Below the pieces are notes generated by a model, which saw nothing but the letters and a program-made list of their open reading frames with translations, was not told the origin of the DNA and did not search any database. The position numbers and the translations under genes were made by a program. From Fibrobacter sp. UWB5 (GTDB taxonomy: Bacteria; Fibrobacterota; Fibrobacteria; Fibrobacterales; Fibrobacteraceae): a DNA stretch of 64,000 bases. Location of the stretch: NCBI RefSeq assembly GCF_002210295.1, contig NZ_MWQH01000003.1, positions 62,001-126,000 of the forward strand, written 5' to 3'. This document shows, in pieces, positions 1 to 9,083 of this stretch (the stretch's first letter is position 1; every line of letters starts with the position of its first letter).

Positions 1-1789
1 AATCGTTATGGGAGCAGCCGCACTCAATCATGACGGAACGCTCCGATACCGTACTGGTTTTGGCCATGGCGATGCCATGCATCTTTCTGATATGGATCCT
101 GACCATCCGGGTTTGGAAGTCTACGATGTTCACGAAGAAAAGCAGAATGCGTATAGTGAAGAATACCGCGACAAGGATGGCAAGGTCATCTGGGGAACGA
201 CTCAGACCCAGGCTGGAAATGTGGACAATGGCCGTGGCATGGCTGCCGATGTCGATTCCACGAATCGCGGCTTCGAAATGTGGTCGGGTACCAGTGGTGG
301 AATGCGTACCGTGAAGGGGACTCTTTTGCATGAGACGAAGCCTTCGGTCAATTTCCGCATTTACTTTGATGGTGACTTACAGGATGAATTGCTGGATGCT
401 ACAGGCAGTGGCGGCAGCGGAGGAAAGATTGAAAAGTGGAATTCTGGCAAGAAGACGGTCGATCGCTACTTCAGCTTCTATGAAGTGAATAGTTCGACTC
501 TGAACAACTACACTAAGGCGAATCCCTGCATTGTGGCAGACCTGTTTGGCGACTGGCGCGAAGAATTCATTGCACGTTCCAGCACGGATCCTTCGACAAT
601 CACGATTTTCCAGACTCCCGTGACGACTCCGCACAGGCTCTACACGCTGATGCACGACCCGCAATATCGCGTGAGTGTCGCTTGGCAGAATGTTGCCTAT
701 AACCAGCCGCCTCATGCGAGCTATTACCTGCCCGACATGGTGAAGAACTTGAAGAAACCCGACATTTACATGCTTGGTACCGAAGGTGTCGCGGGCCTCG
801 CTCCTTCTATTTCGAAGGTGGGCGATGGGCTTGAAAACCAGGGAATCCTGCTGGGTAATGCAATCGAGAGCTTCGGCTACAAGTTTATCGGCTGCGACGG
901 CGTGAAGGTGACTGGACTCCCGAAGGGCGTGACCGCGAAGGTAGAGGGTTCGACCGTGACCATTTCGGGAACTCCGACGGAAGCGGGCGTATTTGCCTAC
1001 ACCGTTGTAACCGAAGGTGGTGAGGGTGATGCCGCGTCTGCGAAGGGTGTGCTCTCTGTTGCTGCTCCGGGAAATGCTGAAGAGGTTGCGACGAAGAAGG
1101 AGGCCTCCAAGGTCGATGCTTCTACGCCGGATGCGGGAATCGGCTGGTCCGAGACGACCAATACGGGCTTTGTCGAGAAGGGATACTTCAACTTCGACAA
1201 TTCCACCGCAAGCTACGGGACATGGAACCTGCATTCCGAACATACTGCTTCTACCACCATCAGCATCCGCTTTGCAAACGGTGGCAGTGCCTCACGCGAT
1301 ATGGAACTTGTGGTGAACGGAGTCAAGGTAGGGACAGTCTCTATGGATGCGACCGGCGGCTGGACGACTTGGCTTACGACCGATGCGAAGATTGATTTGG
1401 CGAAGGGACTCAATACGATTACGCTTAAGTCGACGACCGCCGATGGTGGCGCGAATGTGGATATGTTCTACTTCGATATCGAAGGCGTGAGCGCCTATGC
1501 GGGCCAGGTCGACGAGCAGACCACGATAACGCCTGTTGCAGCTTCTGTGCGTGGAATGGTGTTCAACCCCTCGACGGGTGTGTTGTACACCCCGAAGGCA
1601 GGCCTTGCTGAAATTTACTTCTACGACATGTCCGGTGCGATGCGTATGGGAGTGTCGCGGAATGTGAATGCAGGCTCTACGACGATTTCGCTTGACCGCG
1701 AATTGCTCCCGAAGGGCGTGTATATCGTGAAGGTCAGAATCGATGGTAAAAATCTTGCCGTTTCCAAGTTCTGGAAAGGTGACAAGTAG
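1..1789 (+). CDS. Rhamnogalacturonan lyase, PL11 family (5' end outside window)
   Basis: This is the C-terminal part of a secreted lyase that cleaves the rhamnose-galacturonate backbone of rhamnogalacturonan I. The frame is open to base 2 (Ile-Val before the Met at 8), and the complete paralogue downstream has the same residues in its middle, so the Met at 8 is internal. Visible are the PL11 beta-propeller end (GFGHGDAMHLSDMDPDHPG, NFRIYFDGDLQDELLD, FGDWREE, LMHDPQYRVSVAWQN), an Ig-like segment (GVKVTGLPKGVTAKV), a CBM35-like domain (GYFNFDNSTASYGTW to VDMFYFDIEG) and a C-terminal sorting-type domain of about 75 residues ending GVYIVKVRIDGK. It is the first gene of the pectin cluster. PL11 assignment is firm; export route is inferred. 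Confidence 0.93.
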   Translation, partial: IVMGAAALNHDGTLRYRTGFGHGDAMHLSDMDPDHPGLEVYDVHEEKQNAYSEEYRDKDGKVIWGTTQTQAGNVDNGRGMAADVDSTNRGFEMWSGTSGGMRTVKGTLLHETKPSVNFRIYFDGDLQDELLDATGSGGSGGKIEKWNSGKKTVDRYFSFYEVNSSTLNNYTKANPCIVADLFGDWREEFIARSSTDPSTITIFQTPVTTPHRLYTLMHDPQYRVSVAWQNVAYNQPPHASYYLPDMVKNLKKPDIYMLGTEGVAGLAPSISKVGDGLENQGILLGNAIESFGYKFIGCDGVKVTGLPKGVTAKVEGSTVTISGTPTEAGVFAYTVVTEGGEGDAASAKGVLSVAAPGNAEEVATKKEASKVDASTPDAGIGWSETTNTGFVEKGYFNFDNSTASYGTWNLHSEHTASTTISIRFANGGSASRDMELVVNGVKVGTVSMDATGGWTTWLTTDAKIDLAKGLNTITLKSTTADGGANVDMFYFDIEGVSAYAGQVDEQTTITPVAASVRGMVFNPSTGVLYTPKAGLAEIYFYDMSGAMRMGVSRNVNAGSTTISLDRELLPKGVYIVKVRIDGKNLAVSKFWKGDK

Positions 1790-1857
1790 GGTAAAATAGT
1801 ATATTGTGAACGGATACGGATGTTTTGGCAAATAACCCATCAATGTCAGGAGAAATT

Positions 1858-4800
1858 ATGACAAAACATCCTCGTCACGGTTTTCTTGCGGTTATTGCGG
1901 CGCTAGTCCTAGCGCTCCCGCTCCTTTCCTTTGCGTACCCCCGCCAGATGGAGGCCCTGAATAGGGGACTTCTGGTTTCTAGCTTGGGCAAGTCCGGAGT
2001 GCTCGTTTCGTGGCGTCTTCTCGGTACGGAAGACCCTAATACGGAATTCAATCTCTATCGCGACGGCAAGAAGATTGCCTCTGTCGGAAAAACCGATGGG
2101 ACCAATTACTTGGACAAGGATGGGAAAATAACGTCCAAGTATACGGTCGCGAAGGTGGTCGGTGGCAAGGAAGGGACAAAGGAAACTCCGTCTTTAGTCC
2201 TGGATTCGAACGTTACCTATGGTGGACGCTCCTTCCCGTACAAGATGCTCAAGGTGGATGCCCCTGCTTGTCCTCCGTCTAAGGGTGGTGATACCTGTAC
2301 TTATTGGGCCAGTGACATGAGCGTGGCGGACCTTGACGGTGACGGCCAATATGAACTGATTCTGAAATGGGATCCGTCAAACTCCAAGGACAATTCGCAG
2401 AACGGGTATACCAGCCCGACTTTGATCGATGCCTACAAGGTGGATGGGACCAAACTGTGGCGTGTCAATATGGGCTGGAACATCCGTTCCGGAGCGCACT
2501 ATACGCAGTTCCAGGTTTACGACTACGATGGGGACGGCAAGGCCGAAATGATTGTCAAGACGGCTGACGGTACCGTTGATGGGCTGGGTCATGTAATCGG
2601 GGATTCCACCAAGGATTATCTCGATACGGCGGGCCGTCCGATGTCCGGTCCGGAATACTTGACGGTTTTCCGTGGAATTGATGGCGCTGAAATTACGACG
2701 GTGGATTATCTTCCTACGCGCGATGTCAGAAGGCTCGGCCCGGCAAATGATTCGGGTACTACTTGGGGCGATAATTACGGAAACCGCGGCGAACGCTATC
2801 TGGCGGCAACGGCTTACCTTGACGGCGTGCATCCGAGTGCCGTTTTTGCCCGCGGTTACTATACGGCGGCTTATGTAGCTGCCTATGATTTCGATGGAAA
2901 GGATTTGAAATTACGTTGGCTCCACAAGTCCGAAACACCGGGCGAGGGCCTCTATGGTCAGGGCAACCATAATATTTTTGTCGGCGACTTGGATGGCGAT
3001 GGCTTTGATGAAGTTGTCTATGGCGCTGCGGCTCTGAATCATGACGGAACGGTCCGCTATTCGACTGGTTTTGGGCATGGTGATGCCGGACATTTGACCG
3101 ATATTGATCCGGACCATCCGGGGCTTGAATACTTTGGCGTGCATGAAAACCATACGTCTAAATACATAGAAGAAATGCGTGGTGCCGATGGTACGGTTTT
3201 ATGGGGAACGTTGCAGACGGGTGTTGATAACGGTCGTGGTATCGCTGCCGATATTGATTCTTCGCACCGCGGTCTTGAAATGTGGTCTTCGAAGGGAAAA
3301 TTGATCCGTTCGGCACAGGGTGAACTCATTGATAGTGCCAGATCTCTTGTGTGCGATACGATTGATAGCTTCTACATTGAACAGATTCAAAAGTACTCCT
3401 ACGCGACGGAATGTACCTCCAATTTCTATCCGATTAATTTCCGTATCTACTTTGACGGGGATTTGCAGGACGAGCTGTTGGATGGCCCCGAAATTATCAA
3501 GCCCAATTTGACTGCGCAAACATCCGTAAAGTTCTTTGATGGGGCCGAGACGCTTGGACTTATCGGTTGCAATGGTACCAAGAATACACCGCTCCTTGCT
3601 GCAGACCTCTTTGGTGACTGGCGTGAAGAACTGATTCTTCGTACAGAGAAGGATCCTTCCAAGATCTATATCCTGTCGACCCCGGTCACGTCTCCGTACC
3701 GCCTGTATACGCTGATGCATGATGCGGTGTATCGTACTGCAGTCGCTTGGCAGAATACGGCCTACAACCAGCCGCCTCATACGAGTTACTATTTGCCGGA
3801 CATGGTCAAGAAATTCATGAAACCGAGCGTGTATACCGTGGGCGATAGCGCGTTTACCGTGTATCCGGATGCATCTCTCACCTTGATGGGTGGAAAAGAA
3901 AAGCAGACAGTAACCTTGGGCAATTCGATAAAGAAGATTAGCTACGAATACATGTTCTGTACCGGAGTCAAGGTGGAAGGACTTCCGTCGGGTGTTTCCG
4001 CCAAGGTGGATTCTGCAACGCAGACGGTTGCCATTTCCGGTAAGCCTAAAAAGACGGGTACGTTCAAGTACACCGTAAAGACGGTGGGGAGCAAGGCCGA
4101 AAATGCAACTGCCTCGGGCGAAATTGTCGTGAAGGAAGCCGAAGTCGTTGATACGGCTAAGACCGATTCGTCTAAGACGGTTCCGACGGGATCTTCCATT
4201 GTGGATGCGGCCTATCCTGACGAGGGCGAGGGCTCCACGGAAAATGAAAGCAAGGATTATATTGAAAAGGGCTATTTCGATTTCAAGAACGCGAAGTCTA
4301 GCTATGGTACTTGGCTGATCAAGTCCGCAAAGGCTTCTTCGACAACGATGTCCGTGCGCTTTGCTAACGGCGATAGCGTCGCGCGCGATATGATTCTGGT
4401 CGTGAATGACGAAGAAATCGGAACGGTCAAGATGGACGAGACGGGTAGCTGGTCTGCATGGAATACGTTTGATATCGAAATCACGCTGAAGAAGGGCAAG
4501 AATACCATTACGCTAAAGTCTACGACAAAGAATGGCGGCGCAGATGTGGATGCATTCTTGTTTGACATTGCAGGCGTGGAATCCTATACGGACAAAAAGT
4601 CTGAAGCACTTCCTGTTGCCCGTTTGGATGGGGGTTTCATGTACCGTCCGTCGACGGGTACGCTTTTCACCTCGGTTCCGGGATTTGTAGAAATCTTGTT
4701 CTACGATGCTTCCGGTACCATGCGTGGCGCTGTCTCGGGTTACGTGACGGCAGGCGAGTCTGTGCTGGCACTTGAACGCGGTGTGCTTCCGGAAGGAATG

Positions 4801-4860
4801 TACATCGTGAATGTGAAACTGGACGGAAAGGTTAAACAGAAATCTCTGTTTAAGAGATAA
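1858..4860 (+). CDS. Rhamnogalacturonan lyase, PL11 family, complete
   Basis: Secreted lyase of about 1000 residues, acting on pectin rhamnogalacturonan I. I place the start at ATG 1858, behind AGGAGA at 1848-1853 and directly before a signal peptide (AVIAALVLALPLLSFA); a TTG at 1825 is in frame but adds a non-signal extension. Domains in order: FN3-like lead (about 30-110), PL11 beta-propeller (about 110-660) with repeated Ca-binding-type loops (DLDGDGQYE, DYDGDGKAE, DLDGDGFDE), Ig-like segment (about 690-760), CBM35-like domain (about 795-900) and a C-terminal sorting-type domain (about 920-1000). It shares this architecture with the truncated gene upstream, so the pair is a tandem duplication, but it has a longer insert around residues 490-520. 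Confidence 0.95.
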   Translation: MTKHPRHGFLAVIAALVLALPLLSFAYPRQMEALNRGLLVSSLGKSGVLVSWRLLGTEDPNTEFNLYRDGKKIASVGKTDGTNYLDKDGKITSKYTVAKVVGGKEGTKETPSLVLDSNVTYGGRSFPYKMLKVDAPACPPSKGGDTCTYWASDMSVADLDGDGQYELILKWDPSNSKDNSQNGYTSPTLIDAYKVDGTKLWRVNMGWNIRSGAHYTQFQVYDYDGDGKAEMIVKTADGTVDGLGHVIGDSTKDYLDTAGRPMSGPEYLTVFRGIDGAEITTVDYLPTRDVRRLGPANDSGTTWGDNYGNRGERYLAATAYLDGVHPSAVFARGYYTAAYVAAYDFDGKDLKLRWLHKSETPGEGLYGQGNHNIFVGDLDGDGFDEVVYGAAALNHDGTVRYSTGFGHGDAGHLTDIDPDHPGLEYFGVHENHTSKYIEEMRGADGTVLWGTLQTGVDNGRGIAADIDSSHRGLEMWSSKGKLIRSAQGELIDSARSLVCDTIDSFYIEQIQKYSYATECTSNFYPINFRIYFDGDLQDELLDGPEIIKPNLTAQTSVKFFDGAETLGLIGCNGTKNTPLLAADLFGDWREELILRTEKDPSKIYILSTPVTSPYRLYTLMHDAVYRTAVAWQNTAYNQPPHTSYYLPDMVKKFMKPSVYTVGDSAFTVYPDASLTLMGGKEKQTVTLGNSIKKISYEYMFCTGVKVEGLPSGVSAKVDSATQTVAISGKPKKTGTFKYTVKTVGSKAENATASGEIVVKEAEVVDTAKTDSSKTVPTGSSIVDAAYPDEGEGSTENESKDYIEKGYFDFKNAKSSYGTWLIKSAKASSTTMSVRFANGDSVARDMILVVNDEEIGTVKMDETGSWSAWNTFDIEITLKKGKNTITLKSTTKNGGADVDAFLFDIAGVESYTDKKSEALPVARLDGGFMYRPSTGTLFTSVPGFVEILFYDASGTMRGAVSGYVTAGESVLALERGVLPEGMYIVNVKLDGKVKQKSLFKR

Positions 4861-4886
4861 ATAAAATTGGAAATGGATGGGATGTT

Positions 4887-6746
4887 ATGAATATATTCAC
4901 CAAGGTTTGGCAATCTGCCGTAATCGCATCGATGGTCGTCGCTCCGCTCACATGGTCGGCGGTGACCATCTACATGTGTGGCGACTCCACCATGCAGGAC
5001 TGGAACGAGGGCTACTATCCCAAGCAGGGGCAGGGTCAGGATTTCCATTACTGGTTCGACCCGACCAAGGCGGCGGTGGTGAACCGTGGCCAGGGCGGCA
5101 TGTCGCTCGGTGGCGGTGGTAAGGCCAAGGATGGCAGCACTGCTGTCGGTTATTACGATATGTTCTTCAAGAAAGGTTGCTCCAATGGCAACTGCATCGC
5201 TGAAAAACTCAAGGCGGGCGACTACGTCGTGATCCAGTTCGGAATCAATGACGTGAACTACAGTACTGAGGATTTCTTCGCTTCCAACATGAAGAAGATG
5301 GTGAGCGATGTCCGCGCGAAGGGCGCGTACCCGATTATCATGAGCCCAATTCGCCGCCTGTATTACGATTCCCCGACGCAGATTCATAACAGCTACCGCG
5401 GTTATCCGGCGCTCAACAAGAGCCTCGCCGAAGAACTCAACGTGCCGTTTATCGACATGAGCGAGATGGTCGCGAACTACATGATTTCGGTGGGCGAGCA
5501 GTATGCGGCTCAGTTCATCTTCAACTATGCGACCAAGGCAGAATACAGCAATCTTGGCAGTGACCAGACGGACCAGGTGCACTTGCAGATGAACGGTGCG
5601 AACGCTTTCGGGCGTATCATTACCGAACAGATGCGTGCGCATACGGACCCGATTGTGAAAAAGCTCGGCGACTACATGGCGCCCATGTACCAGGTCGATG
5701 TCAAGGTGAGCCCCGAAGGTGCTGCCGATGCGACATCCCTCGGCGCGTATTACCCGCAGGGAATGACCGTGATGCTCAAGACCATGCCGAAGAGCGGCAA
5801 GAAATTCCTCGGCTGGTACGACGGCAACGGCAATAAGGTGGGTGCCCCGAGCCGCTCCAATGTGAAGTCTCCCTACATCCATACGTTCGTGATGGGCTCT
5901 GCTGCCACTCAGTTTACCGCAGTATATGAAGGCGGTACGGCGCAGAAGTATACCGGTGACGGCAAGGCGTTGACGGCATTCCCGACGACGACTCCGAAGA
6001 GCCTTGCCGATGTGACGTTCGTTCCGTTTACTCCGATTGAAGGTACCGAGCAGATTGATGTCGATGTCGACAAGAACATCAAGAAGTTCTTCGATGCCTA
6101 TAGCCCCGATACGGGCGTCGGCTACAAGGAAAACAACTGGACCGGCTTTATGGGCGATGGCTTCTTCAATCTCGAAAACTCGCAGACGTCTTTCGCTTCT
6201 TACAAGGTCAAGTTCCCGGCGGCGGGTTACGTGACGCTTGCCGTGCGCTACGCCAATGGCGGAAATTCCGACCGCATGTTCAATGCTTATCTGGACCACG
6301 ACTACCTCGTGAGTGCGCCGCCTACGGGTGCCTGGGACAAGTGGGATACGGCCTACGTGGTGATGGATGCCCCGCAGGGTGAAACGGAACTCAAGATTAT
6401 GTCGCTTACAAGCGATGGCGCTCCGAATCTAGATGCCTTTGGTTTCAGTATCGACGGCGTTTGCCGCGTAAGCGAAGGCTGCACCGAAGATACGTCGACG
6501 ACTATTTTGAATAAGGTTCGCGATGTGACTGGTTTTGCTTTGCATGGCGAAATGCTGCGCCTTGTTGGTACGGAACGTGCTCATGTGAATGTGTTCGATA
6601 TGGGTGGTCGTCTGGTGGCAAAGCGAATTGTCGAAAACGCATCAGAAGTTTCGCTTGCAACGATAGTGAAGTCTGCCGGACTCTACCGCGTTGTGGTCCG
6701 CCAGGGCAGTGCCAAGTTTATCGCTAATTATGCGAAGGTGAGGTAG
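4887..6746 (+). CDS. Rhamnogalacturonan acetylesterase-like SGNH hydrolase (CE12), multidomain
   Basis: Secreted esterase expected to remove acetyl groups from rhamnogalacturonan so that the neighbouring PL11 lyases can act. A signal peptide is followed by an SGNH domain: block I GDSTMQDW (nucleophile Ser near 33), block III FGINDVN (near 117) and the C-terminal Asp/His pair in TDQVHLQMN (near 230). Block III has Ile where most CE12 enzymes have His (FGHND). After the catalytic domain come an InlB-like repeat (about 270-350, KKFLGWYDGNG), a CBM35-like domain (about 400-525, GFFNLENSQTSFASYKVKF) and a C-terminal sorting-type domain (about 540-619). It follows the lyase by 26 bases and precedes a second CE12 by 3 bases, so one transcript is likely. 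Confidence 0.9.
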   Translation: MNIFTKVWQSAVIASMVVAPLTWSAVTIYMCGDSTMQDWNEGYYPKQGQGQDFHYWFDPTKAAVVNRGQGGMSLGGGGKAKDGSTAVGYYDMFFKKGCSNGNCIAEKLKAGDYVVIQFGINDVNYSTEDFFASNMKKMVSDVRAKGAYPIIMSPIRRLYYDSPTQIHNSYRGYPALNKSLAEELNVPFIDMSEMVANYMISVGEQYAAQFIFNYATKAEYSNLGSDQTDQVHLQMNGANAFGRIITEQMRAHTDPIVKKLGDYMAPMYQVDVKVSPEGAADATSLGAYYPQGMTVMLKTMPKSGKKFLGWYDGNGNKVGAPSRSNVKSPYIHTFVMGSAATQFTAVYEGGTAQKYTGDGKALTAFPTTTPKSLADVTFVPFTPIEGTEQIDVDVDKNIKKFFDAYSPDTGVGYKENNWTGFMGDGFFNLENSQTSFASYKVKFPAAGYVTLAVRYANGGNSDRMFNAYLDHDYLVSAPPTGAWDKWDTAYVVMDAPQGETELKIMSLTSDGAPNLDAFGFSIDGVCRVSEGCTEDTSTTILNKVRDVTGFALHGEMLRLVGTERAHVNVFDMGGRLVAKRIVENASEVSLATIVKSAGLYRVVVRQGSAKFIANYAKVR

Positions 6747-6749
6747 TAT

Positions 6750-8624
6750 ATGAAGGGAATTTTAAAATTCTTCGTTGCTGCCGCCATTTTTGCTGGCGTT
6801 GCCGTGAGTGATTCCACCAGTTTCTCGATTTATGTGGTGGGCGATTCCACCGTTTGCACCTACAAGGATAACGCTTATCCGCAAACGGGTTGGGGTCAGG
6901 TACTTGGTTATTTCTTTGACGCATCTCGCGTGAAGGTGAATAACTATGCCATTGGTGGCCGCAGTTCTAGAACTTTTATTGAAGAAGGCCGCTTGGATGA
7001 AGTCAAGGGCAAACTCCAAACGGGCGATTACCTTTTCGTGCAGTTCGGCCATAATGACCGTGATTACAGTAAGGAAGCTCGCTATGTTCCGCCCGCAGAT
7101 TTCCCGGGATATATTCAGAAATATGTGGACGCCGCTAAGGCAAAGGGCGCCAATGTCATCTTGATTTCGCCGATGAACCTGAACGGTAGCCGTAACGTGT
7201 TCTCTACCGGCGACAAAAATTACGATGCCCGCGGCATGATGCAGACGGTGGCGAAGAACAACAAGGTCCCGTTTGTGGATTTGAACATGAAGTCGTACAA
7301 TACCTACAATACTACTTACAAGAACATGCCGGATTACGTGACACGTTATCTGTACAAGAAACTGGAGAAGGGCGAATATCCGAATTACCCGGATGGCGTG
7401 AACGATGGTACTACGCATTTCCAGGAAATGGGCTCCATGGGCCATGCCCAGATGATTTGCGAAGAACTTGAAGATAACCTTAAGAACAATTCGAATCTCT
7501 CTGCCGATGCCAAGGCTGCGCTCACCACGCTTGTTTCTGCTATCAAGAAGCGTTATTCCATCAAGGTGCAGACCAACCTTTCGAACTACAGCGGCCTCAT
7601 TACGCAGACCCAGTATTTCCCGGCGGGTTCCCCGATGACGCTCCGCGTGACGCCGAACGGCCAGACCTTTGAAAAGTGGGTGGACGACGACTGTAACGAA
7701 ATCTCGAAGAATATGATTTATTACGGCTTCAAGACCAAGGCTCGCAACATCACTTATACGGCCATGTTCAAGGGCGGTTCCGAATGCAAGAAGATTGCTC
7801 ACGATAGCGAAGAATCCGGCAACGAAAATCCCACGTCCTCTAGTTCCGAGGGTCCGGAATCTTCGAGTTCCATTGACCCGAAGCTTTGCTTCGATGGTAC
7901 AGCCGACGCAGCCTGGCCTTCTCCGATTGATATGGCGAACCCCGAAATTGCAGATGGCTTGACGGAAACGAACCACGAAGGCTATACGGGTCAGGGATTC
8001 TTCAATATTGAAAATAGCGCCTACAGCACTGCGACTTACAAGCTGACGTCTGACCAGTCGGCCTCCAATGCCCGCGTCATGATCCGCTATTCATTCCAGG
8101 GAAATACCAATCGCGACATGAAAATCACGATTGACAACGGAACGTATGATGTGGCATTCCCCTCGACGGGTAGCTGGGACAAGTGGGATACCGCCTACAT
8201 TGAAGATGTCTGGGTGGACGCTCTCGATTTCAAGATGAAGATCGCCTCGACGACAAGTGACGGCGGCCCGAATATCGACATGATTGCCTTTGACATGAAG
8301 GGAGTGTACCGCACCGGTTGCAAGCCGGCTAAGGTTGAAAACGACGTGGAATCGTCTTCGAGCGGCACGACGATTGTCAATGTACGTCCGGCTCCGAGCC
8401 TGCATTTTGATGCCCGAAACCAGACAATCACGACAGCCGGTGGAATGTTGATGGTTCAGGTGTCCGATGCGATGGGCAAGGTGGTTGCCCAAGAAACGCG
8501 CCATGTCGCTCTCGGAACGGTTTCGTTGCTGCAAAATCAGTCGAAAATGACGTCTGGGCGTTATTTCGTGCGGGTTCAGCTCAATGGACAGGTCTTGATG
8601 TCTTCATTTTTGTATATTAAGTAA
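6750..8624 (+). CDS. Rhamnogalacturonan acetylesterase (CE12), multidomain
   Basis: Second secreted CE12-type esterase, 624 residues. Signal peptide, then SGNH blocks GDSTVCTY (about 31), GGRSSRTF (about 69), FGHNDRD (about 97) and DGTTHFQEMG (about 222), all canonical. An InlB-like repeat (about 268-345) leads to a short polyserine linker (TSSSSEGPESSSSID), then a CBM35-like domain (about 395-522, GFFNIENSAYSTATYKL) and a C-terminal sorting-type domain ending VQLNGQVLMSSFLYIK. Polyserine linkers of this kind are usual in Fibrobacter secreted enzymes. Only about 30 percent of the catalytic region resembles the preceding CE12 by eye, so the two probably act on different acetyl positions or substrates; that is inference. 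Confidence 0.92.
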   Translation: MKGILKFFVAAAIFAGVAVSDSTSFSIYVVGDSTVCTYKDNAYPQTGWGQVLGYFFDASRVKVNNYAIGGRSSRTFIEEGRLDEVKGKLQTGDYLFVQFGHNDRDYSKEARYVPPADFPGYIQKYVDAAKAKGANVILISPMNLNGSRNVFSTGDKNYDARGMMQTVAKNNKVPFVDLNMKSYNTYNTTYKNMPDYVTRYLYKKLEKGEYPNYPDGVNDGTTHFQEMGSMGHAQMICEELEDNLKNNSNLSADAKAALTTLVSAIKKRYSIKVQTNLSNYSGLITQTQYFPAGSPMTLRVTPNGQTFEKWVDDDCNEISKNMIYYGFKTKARNITYTAMFKGGSECKKIAHDSEESGNENPTSSSSEGPESSSSIDPKLCFDGTADAAWPSPIDMANPEIADGLTETNHEGYTGQGFFNIENSAYSTATYKLTSDQSASNARVMIRYSFQGNTNRDMKITIDNGTYDVAFPSTGSWDKWDTAYIEDVWVDALDFKMKIASTTSDGGPNIDMIAFDMKGVYRTGCKPAKVENDVESSSSGTTIVNVRPAPSLHFDARNQTITTAGGMLMVQVSDAMGKVVAQETRHVALGTVSLLQNQSKMTSGRYFVRVQLNGQVLMSSFLYIK

Positions 8625-8638
8625 AAAATGGAGGCTTT

Positions 8639-9082
8639 ATGAAGCTTTTTAAATTGATGGCATCTGTATGCGCTGTGTCCGCTGCATTTATGTTTGCTGC
8701 TTGCGATGATTCTTCGTCTGCAAGCTCCAATGACGAACCCTCTGCATCCAATGATTGCTCCGTCGAAGATGGCGTGAAGGTCGTTTCTCCCAAGAAGGGC
8801 GATTCCTTCAAAATGGGCGATACCATCACCGTGATTTATGGTTCTGACGTGCAAGGTTCCGGTTACCGTTTCGTCTTCAAGACTTCTGAAGAAGACGGCG
8901 GCCTCGACATGCTCGAAGAATCTGCCGGTCCCATGAAACCGGATGGCAAGAAGTGCTATGAACAGAAGGTCGTGCTGACCGACGACGTGGCAGAACCGAC
9001 CAAGACGGCAATCATTCGCGTGGTTCCGTACGAACAGACTGCCAAGGGCGCAAATTCCGGTACCTTCAAGGTGACCGAGTAA
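8639..9082 (+). CDS. Small lipoprotein of unknown function
   Basis: 147-residue predicted lipoprotein: basic start, hydrophobic stretch and lipobox FAAC with lipid-bearing Cys22, followed by a Ser/Asp-rich spacer (DDSSSASSNDEPSASND). The folded part (about 40-147) begins VVSPKKGDSFKMGDTITVIYGSD, resembling the start of Ser/Thr-rich GPI-anchor (Kre9/KNH-like) Ig-type domains. GGAGG at 8630 sets the start. It lies 14 bases after the second esterase and may be co-transcribed with the pectin genes as a surface-exposed accessory, but no function is recognisable. Confidence 0.85.
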   Translation: MKLFKLMASVCAVSAAFMFAACDDSSSASSNDEPSASNDCSVEDGVKVVSPKKGDSFKMGDTITVIYGSDVQGSGYRFVFKTSEEDGGLDMLEESAGPMKPDGKKCYEQKVVLTDDVAEPTKTAIIRVVPYEQTAKGANSGTFKVTE

Positions 9083-9083
9083 T

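Noticed and set aside
4740-6299. 519-codon open frame antisense to the first CE12 gene
   Set aside because: Shadow of a well-supported secreted esterase; Arg/His-rich translation without signal or motif.
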